DNA of 64,000 nt, from contig WAEK01000007.1 in the NCBI GenBank assembly GCA_011634665.1, forward strand, positions 1,599,501 to 1,663,500. Reading direction: 5' to 3'. The DNA comes from Mortierella sp. BCC40632 (taxonomy: Eukaryota > Mortierellomycota > Mortierellomycetes > Mortierellales > Mortierellaceae). Shown here piece after piece: positions 1-14,560 of this stretch (its first letter is position 1; the number at the start of each line of letters is the position of its first letter). Both the position numbers and the translations under genes were made by a program. The notes under the pieces are model-generated. The model had not been told where the DNA came from, did not search any database, and saw only the letters and a program-made list of their open reading frames with translations.

Positions 1-374
1 CAAGAAAAAGAAAAAAAAAAGAGACAGGGATTATGCTGTAGTTGTCGCTCTTGGGGCTACAGGTGCCTAAACAACCATTTGTCAAGCCCGTCAGCTCTTT
101 TTCTCTCTCACTCTCTCACTTTCTCACCCTCTCTCGCTCTTGCTCTTGCTCTCTTCTAAAGGATCAAATCCAACTTTGTATTAAAGAAAAAACAGATATC
201 CCGAGCATTCAGCCAAAGCTCTTCATTTTTTTTTCTTTTTTTTGTTGTTGTTGTTGTTGTTGTTGTTGTTGCAAGATTCAGAGGCGTGGAAGGTCTGGAT
301 TCTAAAAAACCTCCTCCTTGAGACAAAGTCAACATTTAATTTTTCAAACAAACAAAAAAAAAAAAAATGTTTAA

Positions 375-408
<34 letters not shown>

Positions 409-443
409 TCCAAAAAAAAATCTCCATTATCTTTTTTTTTTGC
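1..443. other. Spacer downstream of PHAF1; low complexity
   Basis: This stretch follows the stop codon of PHAF1 and carries no gene I can support. It contains pyrimidine-rich sequence (about 90-160), a (TTG)n run at about 243-271 and long A-tracts at about 350-420. The short open frames across it are made of homopolymers and have no protein-like composition. Confidence 0.6.
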
Positions 444-3319
<2,876 letters not shown>

Positions 3320-4047
3320 GGCCGTGGTTGGGGCAAGAAAAGTAGAAGAGAAGAGGAGTCACAATGTCCGCTTCCTGAGGTAGTGATGAGAGGGGTCAAG
3401 GATAAAGAGGTGTCTTTTTTCTTGTTTGAGTGTTGAGTTAGAGTAATTCTTGGACTGGAGGGATGTCGGGAGGGTAGGGAGTGAGAGAGCTGGTGAATGG
3501 AGAATGGGAGAGTTGAGGAATGCAAAAAAAAAAAAGGAACAGAGTCAGGAGGAGAGCTTTTTTGCATGCATTCAATTCCTCCTGTCAGGGAGGGTATGTG
3601 TAGTGAACGGCTCACGTGCAGGGTCCCAGGCGACAGGGAAAAGGGTGTCCAATGGCTGTCGTTTATTTGTTGGTGCAGAAGGAAGGCTCCAAAGTGCGCG
3701 CACCTCATGGACGACAAAGTCGTTTTTGCTATGGGGTCAGCCCCGAACCATCTCTCCTTCCCCTTCTTGGCGTATGAGTTTTTGGCGTGGCAGAGTTTGC
3801 ACCAGCCCGCAGTGCCTTTCTCTTTCAATATTTGGAGGGATGTGATTATGAAGTCTCTCAGGCCACACCCAACCTTTCTCTCAACACTTTTGGTTCCATT
3901 TCACGCGCCAGAAACTTCCTCAAAGGTGATATCTCCATTGCTAATCTATATCAAGAACACTGGGCCTCCTCTCCCACTAAATCCTCAGCGCCTATCAGGG
4001 CGCGATAAGAATTCCCATCCTTTGAAAGAAAAAAAAAAGATTATAGA
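3320..4047. other. Spacer between CUL3 and PHAF1
   Basis: This 728-bp gap runs from the CUL3 stop to the PHAF1 start and must hold the PHAF1 promoter. It has T/A-tracts and no conserved frame. The open frames on both strands (for example 3497-4060) have no recognisable domain and partly run into PHAF1. Confidence 0.6.
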
Positions 4048-7000
4048 CTATGCAAGATAATTGTACACCGTCCTAAAGCGACCATGATAATAGAGAAGAC
4101 TTGATATTAGTCGACTGCAAAAAGAAAAGAGCCTTCAATACCATGAGATAAAAAAAAATCCTTACCTGTCACCCGGCGCACGCTCCAGATACTCCCTGTC
4201 AATCAAGGCCTCAATCCGTTTCTTGATCATAGAAGGCGGAGGATTAAATCGTCCCTGAAGCTGAGTAATCACCTCTGTAACAAGGTTATTGTGGTCAAGC
4301 GACTTTCGATTCTTCATCACTCGAACAATCGCAGCCTCAGCCATGTGCTTTCTCGCATCATCCACCTTCTCCTGAGTCTCCTTGAGCTCGGTCGCACTCT
4401 CAACTTTGGAGGCAATCGTTTGGATCTTGATCCGTGACAACTTATCTGTAAAACCAGCATTGAACCGGAAGGAGTCTGTGTCATCCACATCTCTGGACTT
4501 GGGTTCTTTGATCAGGATTTTGTATTTGCCACAGGCAAGCGACTGCAATGTACGCTTGAGATTCTCGGCTGGCAACCCAGTCTCCTCTTCAATGGTCGCA
4601 TACGACAGAGACTCGTCATCGTCAAGGTCGCTAAAGAGCAACAGGACAACTGCGGCCATGGTGGAGACATTGAGCTCATGCTTCTTGGCAGTAAAGGTAG
4701 CTCGCAAGTCAACATTTCCCTACATTGGAGGAGAGATTAGATTCAAGATAAAAAATTCATGTCCCAAGCGCAGAAACAACCAAGTGGAGAGTCCAAGCAT
4801 TCGTTGCGTACCATGGTCGTGTGCCATGTCAACTTCCTTCCGTTATGTCTTGAAGTATAAAATTTCTCAAAGACTTTTGTGGCTGCAAGGAAGCTGGAAG
4901 GGAAGTTACAGGGAACAGGTGTCGATGGCACTGGCCAGAAGGTTGATGTCAACACTGTCACATTGAGTTCAAATGGTGGAGTCTATCAAGCACGGTAGTC
5001 AGAAACAGGATTAGTGCACAGTAAAAAAAAAAAAAAAAAAAAAGATGCAGAAATGTATCAGGAAGAGAGTCGGGCAGTAACCGTCTCATGCATCTTTACC
5101 TCAACTGCGACATCTAAAAACTCTCTGAACGAACTCATCGTGTCCAGGGCTAGACGCATATCGGTGAACATTCCCTCGAGTTTTGAAGTAAATTGATAGC
5201 CACACTCGATCTTCAGTTTAGAGATCATACCCCTCTCTGCTTCATCGCTCTGACTCTTTCCAAGTAACAGTCGATTCGAAAGATGTTGTTTGTAGTATCG
5301 TTCAAAGACGTCTTTGTCCGACAGGAACCTGAAGAGTGTCGTGGTCTTGTTGAGGATTGTATCGACTTCGTCATCGGATTTCTAAAAAAAAAAAAAAAAA
5401 AAAAAAAGTTCACAATGGAGTAAGTCCCTCGCCTCGAGACGTAGCAAGCATCGTCGCGCAGTCAGGACTTTGCTTTGTCATCAATGAAAATGAATCAAAA
5501 GCTTACGCCCTTAAAATCCTTTTTAAGTTTGTTGTCAATAAAAAGCGACATAAACTCGGGCGCCTTAGGGTTGAGATTAATAAATGATTCAAACGCAGAG
5601 TTGATGGCCGTATCAAAGGCCTTGTCCTTTGCAAATGCAACTGCTAGGATCACATCAAACTTGTCCTTTAGATCCAATACTTCCTGAACCCATCTCAGAG
5701 CCAAGACTAGACTGGGCGAAGCTCCCTTTTCTGTTGGGTCAATAGCAGCACCTTTGATATTGTCGTTAATCGACTTTCCGCACTCTTTGATGTATCCAGA
5801 AACACCCGTCTTGAGCTCATTTGGTCCGTCAGCAACTCTAGAGAAAAGGCGGTACATTCGATCCAAATCTGGACATTCAAACAAGAAGGGCACCAAGTTA
5901 GAAAAAATTATATGAAAAGACGGAATTAAATGCACTCTCTTAGTGCGCCGTGATTACCTTTGACGCGGTCGTTAATCAGTAGTTGTTTGAGTCCCCAATT
6001 TTCCATCTCTACAATTGTTTTCAGGTGCTTTGCAATCATTTCCTGCTCCACAATAGCTCGGATCTTGGGCTCGGTCCTCTCGCTAAGATAGTAGGCGCAT
6101 CGAAGCTGCTCTTCTTCGAGTCTGTTCTCAACCTGGCACATGGACGAAACAGGAACGTGTTAATGAAAATCCCACACAAACAAAAACAAAAACAAAAAAA
6201 ACAAAAAAAATTGTCAAACTTGGCACATGTTGCTTGGTCATTGGGGCATCAGTACCTTTTGCATATACTCTGGCGGGTCAAACTTTCTCACAAGGTCTTC
6301 ACTCTCTACCCTGTAGAACTCTCGGCTTGTCTCTACAAAGAGCTCCTCGAAATCTGCAACATATATAGGCTCCTTGCGTCCATTATCTCGAATCTCGAGC
6401 AACATTTCCGTGCAGGATTTGACAGAGCTCCTGTCAATGACATCGCCCTTTCTCTCCATAGTTATCTGGTTCAATAATACCATTTGAAGGTGCACCTGGA
6501 TCGGGTATTTTGGGGAGCGAATAACAGTGTCTCGAAAGAGGTCCAGTCCCAAGTCGAATGTCACCGGCAATCCTATGATCTGTTGAACATAGTTTCTATC
6601 CTAAAAAGTCACGAAAAAGTGGAAAAGAGAGGGAGAGAGGGAGAAATAGAGAGGTTAAAAGGGTATTAAAGTACTACCAAACCTAGAAAACATAGACAGA
6701 AGGCCCTCAAGAGCGACGGACAGAATGATAGGGTGTGTCGTATTACCATGTGTACCAGGATTGTGCTGATCATGAGCATGCACGTGGTGTGATGCTTCCA
6801 CATTTTCTGAATCGCCTTCAGAACCTGAGCTCCCTCCGAAGGCGACGAATCCACCAAACTGAGGACTGGTACAATATTTTTTTCGGCATCGGACTCCAAC
6901 TGTTCAGAGATAGATTCACGAACATTTGAGTAGAGACGGCTTCCTTGTTTGTGGACAACCATGTTGTATCCACATCGATAAACCTCCTCATATGACAGTG

Positions 7001-7272
7001 TGTTGGCCTTTTTTTCATGAATGGCAGTAATAGCATTCGCTATGGTGGTCCAGTTGGCATTCATGACATGGTCTGGATAACTCTATTGTTATAGCGGACA
7101 AGCAAGTGAAGCATAGAAATAGGCTTTTTTATAAGTATCTCCTGAGGACAAGGAGTAGAGCAGGAGCAATTACTTGAATGAATTCGAGTAGCATGGTAGA
7201 CATTGTTCTTGCCTTTCGCTGGGGAGCCTTGATTTTCCCCTTGACATAGCGTCGTCCTGATAATGAGGCCAT
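4048..7272 (-). CDS. CUL3: Cullin-3, scaffold of BTB-type ubiquitin ligases
   Basis: Cullin scaffold that holds a BTB substrate adaptor at its N-terminus and RBX1/E2 at its C-terminus. Nine exons: 7272-7174, 7082-6747, 6600-6256, 6132-5958, 5868-5507, 5381-5100, 4982-4812, 4719-4166 and 4072-4048, giving 782 residues (human CUL3 is 768). The start is fixed by [17 protein letters not shown], close to the CUL3-type N-terminus. Diagnostic segments are [68 protein letters not shown], the neddylation region [13 protein letters not shown] and the winged-helix end [15 protein letters not shown]. The last exon is only 25 bp and adds the cullin terminus YNYLA. It shares a 229-bp divergent promoter with the gene at 7502. 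CUL3 rather than CUL1 or CUL4 is supported by the first exon and the ERKGDVIDR segment. Confidence 0.95.
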
Positions 7273-7501
7273 TGTTGGATGTGGGGGGTGGGTGAATGCG
7301 GTCAAGGAGGCGAGTTGATGTATGCGAATCACATCGGTCTCCTTTTGAGAGAAGAGCGTGACTGTCCGCCCGTCTCAAGGAGCAGCCCCCCTGTTCCTTG
7401 TATTGGTGGCACCGTCAGCCGAATCGCCTCTCATACTCTCTCTTCTTTCGAGCAGTTCACTCCATTACTCGTATACTCTAGCCTGGCCGGTTGCCGAGGC
7501 C
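7273..7501. promoter_or_regulatory. Divergent promoter, CUL3 (-) / unknown gene (+)
   Basis: Only 229 bp separate the two ATG codons, so both promoters must lie here or overlap the 5' ends of the genes. I see no clear TATA box. The divergent arrangement is seen in the sequence; shared regulation is inference. Confidence 0.4.
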
Positions 7502-9704
7502 ATGTCAGGAATGAGTCATCCCCCGACCCTTCCCTCCCATCTACATGCCAAGCATGTCAACATTGAGAGCACATTGCAAGTCGAACCATCGAGCCTACTC
7601 GGATCAGTTTCCACTCCGTCACTCCAGTCAAACAGTTTACAAGGTCCAGTTCAGACTCACAATGCTACCGCCATCTCAACTGAAGCAGAATGTAGCACTC
7701 AAACGCCAAGGCCACCGAAAAGAAGACTGGTATGCCTCTCCTCCCCATGTGCTACCAAACGGTATTTCTCGGACGCGAAAAGTAATAGACCGTTCGCGGC
7801 GTTGTTCATTAACAATGGAAGTACGACCGTTGGATTGGATAGGAAACCTCTATAGTGGAAGAAAGCACTACCTCAGAGACTAGAATAAGCTCTGCAGCAC
7901 CGCCTCTTCCTCAGTACGGCATTGCGCGTACCTTTGAGGCATCTGCGCCTAAATCTACTGGCTTCGAGTCTTTAAGTGCCCAAGATTTCGGCCAACGGGT
8001 AAAGATGCAGTAAAAGGGTCTGATTATTGGGCTTCCAACTTTTATCAATTCCCTAATGCGCAAAACATTTTATCATGTCTTAAAAAAAGATCTCCTCAGA
8101 TTCAAGAGCTAGTCAGCATCTATCCAGTACCAGCGCGTCTACAGGAGATCGTCGACGATTTACCATCTCTCAGTTGTCAAAAAGACTTGGGACAGGACTC
8201 AACTCGATCTCTAAAAGCCCCAAGATTGGAGATCAGAGACCAATGATCAGTATCACCAACCAGACAGTTGGGCGACCCGCTTCCTCAGATACAGTCCCAC
8301 TGCAAAGACAGGCGAACCCACCGACCAAAGTGAGAAAGTCATCTGAGCATGCTAAAAACTTTATTCTTCCCTCTACGAGACCCGCTATGACACCACCCAA
8401 AGGCAAAAAGCGCGAAAAATTTGTACCGCCTCTTGTCAGGTATTCCATGGAACAGGCATCTCAGACTATTGCGTTTGATCGAGTTGAGCCAGTTAAAGAT
8501 ACGAAAAGTATTCCTGTTAATGACCACGAATCTCTCTCTTATTCTCTTAGTGGTGGGTTTGCAGAGAAATTCCTTAATCTACTCAGCTATCAAAAGTCGG
8601 AATATTTGATGTGGGCAAACGCGACTCTTCGACATGGTAGGCGTCTAGAAGAATTGCTGCAGAGACGCCACCTTCCGTTTGGCACGATCTTTAATTGTCC
8701 TTTTTTGTTTTGTTTTTTGTTTTTTGTTTCTAATAGAAAAGCTATTTGGAGCCACGGAACCCATAGGAACAGTCGAGGTTTTAAAGATCAACAATGATTA
8801 CAAACTTCAGTGGACAGTATGTCGTGTCCTATACAGTGAAAAAAACCGGCCACCTTTTGACATCATGCCGCCCAGTACTGACTCGATGGTGACTTCAACT
8901 CAAAGTGACAAGGGAGACTCTACTATACCAAAAACAAACTGTTCACCGGATATCACTACAGAGCCGGACGAAGCCTCGAATACGATCGAAGAAGATAATG
9001 TATCCGCACATCGTCCCCGTGGCGAGGACTCTATTGGTGGGATTCATGTCGATCTGGGCACGCTTGGGATTCTATCCAGCTCCCAGGGGTCTGAAGTAGG
9101 GGGTAGTCTTGAAGCCAACCTTCGGCGAAGTCAAATCTGGTATACTCTTGGAAAGACTACAAATCAGCAAAATCACTTCGACTCGAATGAAGGACCTTCC
9201 CAGAGAACCGGTTTTATTCAGGCTCAACAGCACCTGAAGAGTTCTCAAGGATCTGAGGATGAATTAGAGACTATTGATGAGCATGTGCCTATCCCTGATA
9301 TTTCTATGCTCTTGTCAGCCGGTCATGACATACTTCAGGAAGTGAGCGAATCTCAGGAATATAGCTTTTTGCAACAAGATGATGCACCCTCTCAGGCGTT
9401 GTCCAAAACTGTTAGCGCCGCCAGTGCTGCCAGCGATCGTTCATCCTTCGTTTTTCCAGAAGCTTTTGAGACGAAAAGAATTACTCGTCGGGAAAGCAGC
9501 CCATCTGCGCAACCTACTTGCTCTAGGATCATTGCCTTTTCCAACCTGTTCAACCGGTCGCCTCTGAAAGTGTCTGATCAAATAGAGATTCACGAACCAT
9601 GTCGACAAATTTTGGTTCCAAGATCAGGATCCGGAGGCAATAGCACTGATACTCTTCCAGTTTTTGTAGTAGAACGATATCGAGTCGTTTCAAAAAACCA
9701 ATAA
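7502..9704 (+). CDS. Unrecognised Ser/Thr-rich protein, 620 residues
   Basis: I do not recognise this protein. Four exons (7502-7729, 7879-7998, 8090-8636, 8737-9704) join with consistent phases into 620 codons plus stop. Exon 2's acceptor (after 7878) is the least certain; the others have standard GT/AG signals. The N-terminal 250 residues are basic, Ser/Thr/Pro-rich and probably disordered. A more ordered core spans the exon 3/4 join (about residues 265-330), with the segments LSYQKSEYLMWANATLRHE and IGTVEVLKINNDYKLQW. This core has regular hydrophobic spacing and is the part to search. The remainder is acidic and Ser/Gln-rich. No membrane segment or signal peptide is visible. The composition suggests a nuclear or regulatory protein, but that is only inference. 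Confidence 0.65.
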
Positions 9705-10103
9705 ACTGTTGGATGAATTTCGTTTGTGTGGATCGGCTCCTGGAAACAAAAGAGCCATCACGGGGCTCATGCTTTACATCGACCAACCTCGTACATATCG
9801 CTCGTAAAAAATTAGAACAGCGGGTCTTCCTACACTAGGGAGGGGGAAGGGGGCCGGACCACGATGCATCTGGTGCTGACATTCAATTTGTCCGCAGGAC
9901 TATATCTTTTCCTTATTAAGTCCTTTGCTCTTTAGAGCGGGTTACGCAGCCGTTATCTTTGCGGGTACCTTGTGATTAAAACGATAGAGTGTTTTAAGGC
10001 AAAATTGGTATATATTACAGCTAAATGTAGTACTAGAATGGGGGGAAGGAGGTAGGTTCTTTTTCCTTTTGAGATGTCGAACAAGGAGAGCACTTCTTTG
10101 CGC
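9705..10103. other. Convergent 3' spacer
   Basis: This 399-bp gap separates the stop codons of two convergent genes. It should contain both 3' untranslated regions and polyadenylation signals. I see no coding frame. Confidence 0.6.
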
Positions 10104-11965
10104 TTAAGCAATAAAGTGAACAATCTTCTTCCACAAGGATCGCTTGGGCTCAGCAGCCTCTGGTCGGTCTTGACTGATACCACGGACAATGGCTGGACGA
10201 CCCGAGTCCAAATCCACCTCCATCAAAGGAACCAACTTTGTCTTGTGGACAATCTTCCAGATGATGATAGTCAAGAAGAAAACGGGAGCACCCACAAAGA
10301 CAGCCACAACTCCCTTGACCTCAAAGGGATCTGCGGTCACGGACTGGTAACCCTGCATGAAGAGAATCATGATCGCAAGCCCAATCGAGACGTAGCAGCT
10401 GTAAGGGAAAAGGGGAGCAATGTACGGGAGTTCTGATGTGGATCGACCCTGAGCCTTGAATGCTGCACGGAATCGAAGGTGAATGATCGAGATGGACATC
10501 CAGGTCAACAGAGCCGACATTCCAGTCAAGTTGACCAACCACTCAAAGACCACGCCAGTTCCCACAACATCGCACACAAATGCGATCGAGGCGATCAGGG
10601 TCACAAAGATGAGCGAGACAATGGGCACACCGCGGCTGTTGACACGACCAAAGATAGCTGGCATCTTGCCCTCACGACCCATAGCCATCAAAGTTCTTGT
10701 CGAGGCATAGAAAGAACTCTGTCCAGCGGAGAGGACTGCTGTCAAAAGGACTGCGTTGATCGCGTGGTCGGCTCCAGGAAGCTTGGCCATCTTGAACACG
10801 ATTGTGAAAGGAGCAATGGTGGCGGCACTGTTCAGGTCTGCAAAAACTGAGTTGAGCAAGTTCTCGTTGTTCCAGGGAATAACCAATCCAATGACCATGA
10901 TTGAGAGGATATAGAACAAAAGAATACGCCAGAATGTTTGTCGGATTGCCTTTGGAACTGCCTTGGCAGGGTTGGACGACTCACCGGCCGTGATACCGAC
11001 CAACTCTGTTCCTCCGAAACTGAAAAAGGCCCAGACACAGGTTGTAAAGATGTTGACGGTACGTTCACGGGGGGTTTCGCCGACAATAGGAGCACCATCG
11101 ATATGCCAGTTTCGGCCCAGGATCGCGTCGCCTCCGACCCAGCCCAAATCCACCAGGATTCCGATAATGATAAAGATAACACAAGTCAAGACCTTGATCA
11201 TTGAAAACCAATACTCGAGTTCACCAAAGGCCTTGACACCCAACAACGTGATTCCGACGAGAATAACAATAAAGATAAGGGCTGGAATCCACATCCGGAG
11301 ATCGGGCCACCAGTATTGAAGAATCATGCCTGCGGCGGTCACCTCGATTGTGACAGTGATGATCCATTGAAACGCATAGCCGACACCCAATCCGAAGCCC
11401 AAGGCCGGGTCCACAAAACGAGCTCCAAAGGTCGTGAACGCTCCTGGCAAAGGCAAGTATGCAGACATTTCACCAAGAGATGTAACAATGAAAAAGACCA
11501 TGGTACCTTTAAAAAAAAAAAAGACAATCATGCAAAGGAATAAGTTTCTGTGGATTCGCACACTTCCCTTCGCCCGCCTCTCTCCCATTGAGATCCAGAG
11601 TTGCACAAGCTGTGTCCCTTTGTGGTGATACAAAAAGGGTGCTCTGAGCTGCTCCTCCAAAAAAGCAAAAAGCAAAAAGCAAAAAGCAAAAAGACAAAAA
11701 AGGACAGCTTACCAACAATTGTATAAGAAATCAGGGCACCCAAAGGACCCGCGGATGCGACCGAGCCTCCAGAGGACAAAAAGATACCAGTACCAATGGT
11801 GCCTCCGATGGCGATCATTTGAAGATGTCTTGACTTGAGGTCTCGTCGAACAGTGCCATACTCCTGGTCTTCACTCAGAACCTGTTGCTGTGGTTGGTCA
11901 TACTCATAGGGAGCATGCTCAACCTTCTCGGCATAAAAGCCAGAAGTCTCGGGTTGGTGGGCCAT
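10104..11965 (-). CDS. Amino-acid permease (APC superfamily, fungal YAT type)
   Basis: Plasma-membrane amino-acid/proton symporter of the fungal YAT family (GAP1/DIP5/AGP1 relatives). Two exons, 11965-11713 and 11506-10104, encode 551 residues, the usual family length. The cytosolic N-tail (about 48 residues) is followed by [20 protein letters not shown], the substrate-binding TM1 signature at about residues 47-65. Further hallmarks are [14 protein letters not shown], the [17 protein letters not shown] segment in TM6, the [11 protein letters not shown] loop and [15 protein letters not shown]. About 12 hydrophobic segments are visible. The 206-bp intron falls within TM2 and holds a short CAAAAAG-type repeat. 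The upstream spacer is unusually long (2.6 kb), compatible with nutrient-regulated expression, which is inference. The exact substrate cannot be read from sequence. Confidence 0.93.
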
Positions 11966-14560
11966 TGTGCTGTGTGTGTGCAAGTCCCGTGGGGGTTGGT
12001 GGAGAGGAGAAAGAGAGGAAGGAGTGCCCGAACAATATGGTGGGCAGTAACGGATACCCAGACGTATGTGAAGGTGGGAGGGGAGCGGAGGGGAGAAGGG
12101 GAAAAGAGGACGAAAGAAAAAGAGAAGAGAGAAAAGAAAAGAAAGGGCGGTGGGCGTTTTTTCTGCAGCTTTAAAAAGAGCAAGGTTGGCTGGGTTGAGA
12201 AATTTTTTTATGGTCAGGTCCGTCCTTGTTCCTGGGATAAAAGAGCGCGTGCTGCATGGTGCGGGAAGTATCTCTGGAGTCATGGCTAACTAGGGGCCCA
12301 AAAAAAAAAAAAAAAAAAAAAAAGTAAAATAAGGTGTTCTTCCGAGGATGCAGCGCGGGCCCTGATTGCTGCAAGAGGGAAGAGAAAGACAAGCAGCCGA
12401 GTGGAGAGTCGTCGGGGTGTCGGACGGTTCCAGTTGATTCCCAGCTGGAGTAAGAGACCAACTCTCTTTCCTGTTGCCAACCGGGGCCAAAATGTCAAAC
12501 TCGGCCACTGAATGTCTTTGCTAAACCATCGCCATCGTGTCGACTCTTGTGGTTGTCTGTTATCTGGGCGCTGAGAATTGAAAATAAGCACAGAGCAAGG
12601 ACAAGTAGACAAGATGGATGACAGGTCCGCGGCCAGAACAGGAAAAGGGGGTAGGAAACAGAAAAAAAAAAAAAAAAAAAAAAAAGACAGACAGACAGAT
12701 AGACAGAGAGGCGTATGTAAGCCCACGAAACGGCACAAAAACACGCCATCCGCGGCAACATTGCAGACATGCGCTGCGACTCTACCTCAGCGCCTCTCCT
12801 GTAGGCTGCGCCCACTTTTTGTTGTTTTCTTTCGTCCTCCAAGCATTCCCTCTGATTGTCTATCGAGGCCTGGGGCGGGCACAGTGGAGGTCATTGGTGG
12901 ACGACCCCTCAAACAAGACAAAGTATGTGTATGAAAGCACAGAGATCTTTCAACCGATAATGAAAACGTAGAAAGAAAAAAGCCCCGACTCCGCCCTTTC
13001 ATTCATTCATTTATTTTTCTTTCTTTCTTTTTTTTTCTTCCCACACATGGCAATGGTTGTCCAAAGGTCTCTTATAGTCAGTTCATTTTGCTGTTATCGT
13101 AGTCATCTCTCTTGTCATTTTATTCAGGGAAAATGGATTCCTCCTTCCGTCAAGTCAGGTTCAGCCCAGACTACATTTAGCTCCATTGAGCCAGGGATAC
13201 AACTGACTCTTCTCTTTTCTCTGACCTATTGCGTTATTGCAGGTTTCTACCCAGCGATGTCGTGCTTGTGAGCTCTTCGGAAGAATGTGCAACTTGTTGG
13301 TTCTTTTCTTCGCGTGGATTCAGGCTACATCCGTTCATCCAACCTTAAATAAGGGTACGTTTGTTCTGCTCATTCCTATTACCCGTGGGGTCAACAGAAC
13401 CCTTTGAACAGTCTTCCTTCTTCCTTCTCCTCCCTACGTAACAGATAAACAAACTGTACTCCTACTGTTTCTTCCTCTAGGACATTTCACAATAAGAGGC
13501 AACAAGTGTGTGATTTCATACAGGTGTTTAGTGCGTGTGTGTTGTGAGAGAGAATGGGTATGAATAGAATGAAGAAAATAAATAAATAAATAAATAAAAG
13601 TGGAGCGGAGAGATGAAAAGAGAGACCAAGTAAAGGCGGGCAAGCGGAAGGTACACTGGCTCCTACCAGAAATGGCGACACCTTCTGTAGGGAAGAAAGA
13701 GGGAGAGAGTCTCGACTACGATCTCTCGATCGAAACTAGACAGCCATGAACCTGATCCCTTGTAGAATTGTAGTTCTCCCAGCAAAATGAAGGGGGGAAA
13801 GTCTCTGGGTGACGGAAGGAAGGAAGGAAGCTGTATTACGAAAACGCGTCTTTTCTTTACCATTCTCGCTTGGAGCGCTCCTTGTACTCCCTTCCCCCAA
13901 CCGTTCCTAAAGATAGTAGTATATACACTCAAAATCACAGCGTGATCATTGTCGAATTACTGGGAATAATGGAGGAGGTTCCATTGGGTCGCTGGGGCTC
14001 TTGGTAGTGCGGTAGTGGGGGCAGGTGACCATTCGCACAGTGCGTCTTATATATATTTTTTTTTGACCCAATGACCTGTCACTCATCCTTCGTCATATCT
14101 TGGTCTGGGTTCAACAAGCAACATGACATAACGGTCGGGTGTGATCAGAATATACCTGCCCTGCTGAAGTGAGCCAGAAGATGAAGAAGCTCATAGCGGT
14201 TGGTACTCAAGATCAAAGAGAAAAATATCCGAGGTTCAGTTGTCCCTTTCTCTTCTCCTATCCCTGCCAAACTTGCAAAGCATCACTTCTAGACACATCT
14301 AATGATCTCTCTTTACAATCTACCCCTTTGGACAATAGCACGCGAGAAGCCTTGTCAAGTAGTTAAATAAAAAATACTTTAGTATAAAAGAAACTTCAAG
14401 GGACGGTGTTTCTTTTTTGGTTCAGAGTTTTTCATTTTTTCGTTGTTTTTTTTTTTTATTCTTATAAGAATATTTTTCTCTGTAAAATGAGGTGAAGGGA
14501 GTTCTCGTATTGCTATTCAACAAAAATCAGCCAGAGGAAGAGAGAGAGAGAGAAACTTGG
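11966..14560. other. Large spacer (2.6 kb) upstream of the permease
   Basis: No gene is supported here. The stretch carries purine-rich sequence just upstream of the permease start (12040-12170), A-runs at about 12300-12323 and 12661-12685, a GACA-type run after 12685, an ATAA-type run at about 13577-13597 and AT-rich sequence near 14040-14470. Open frames of 70-130 codons exist but lack domains and run through homopolymers. Confidence 0.55.
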
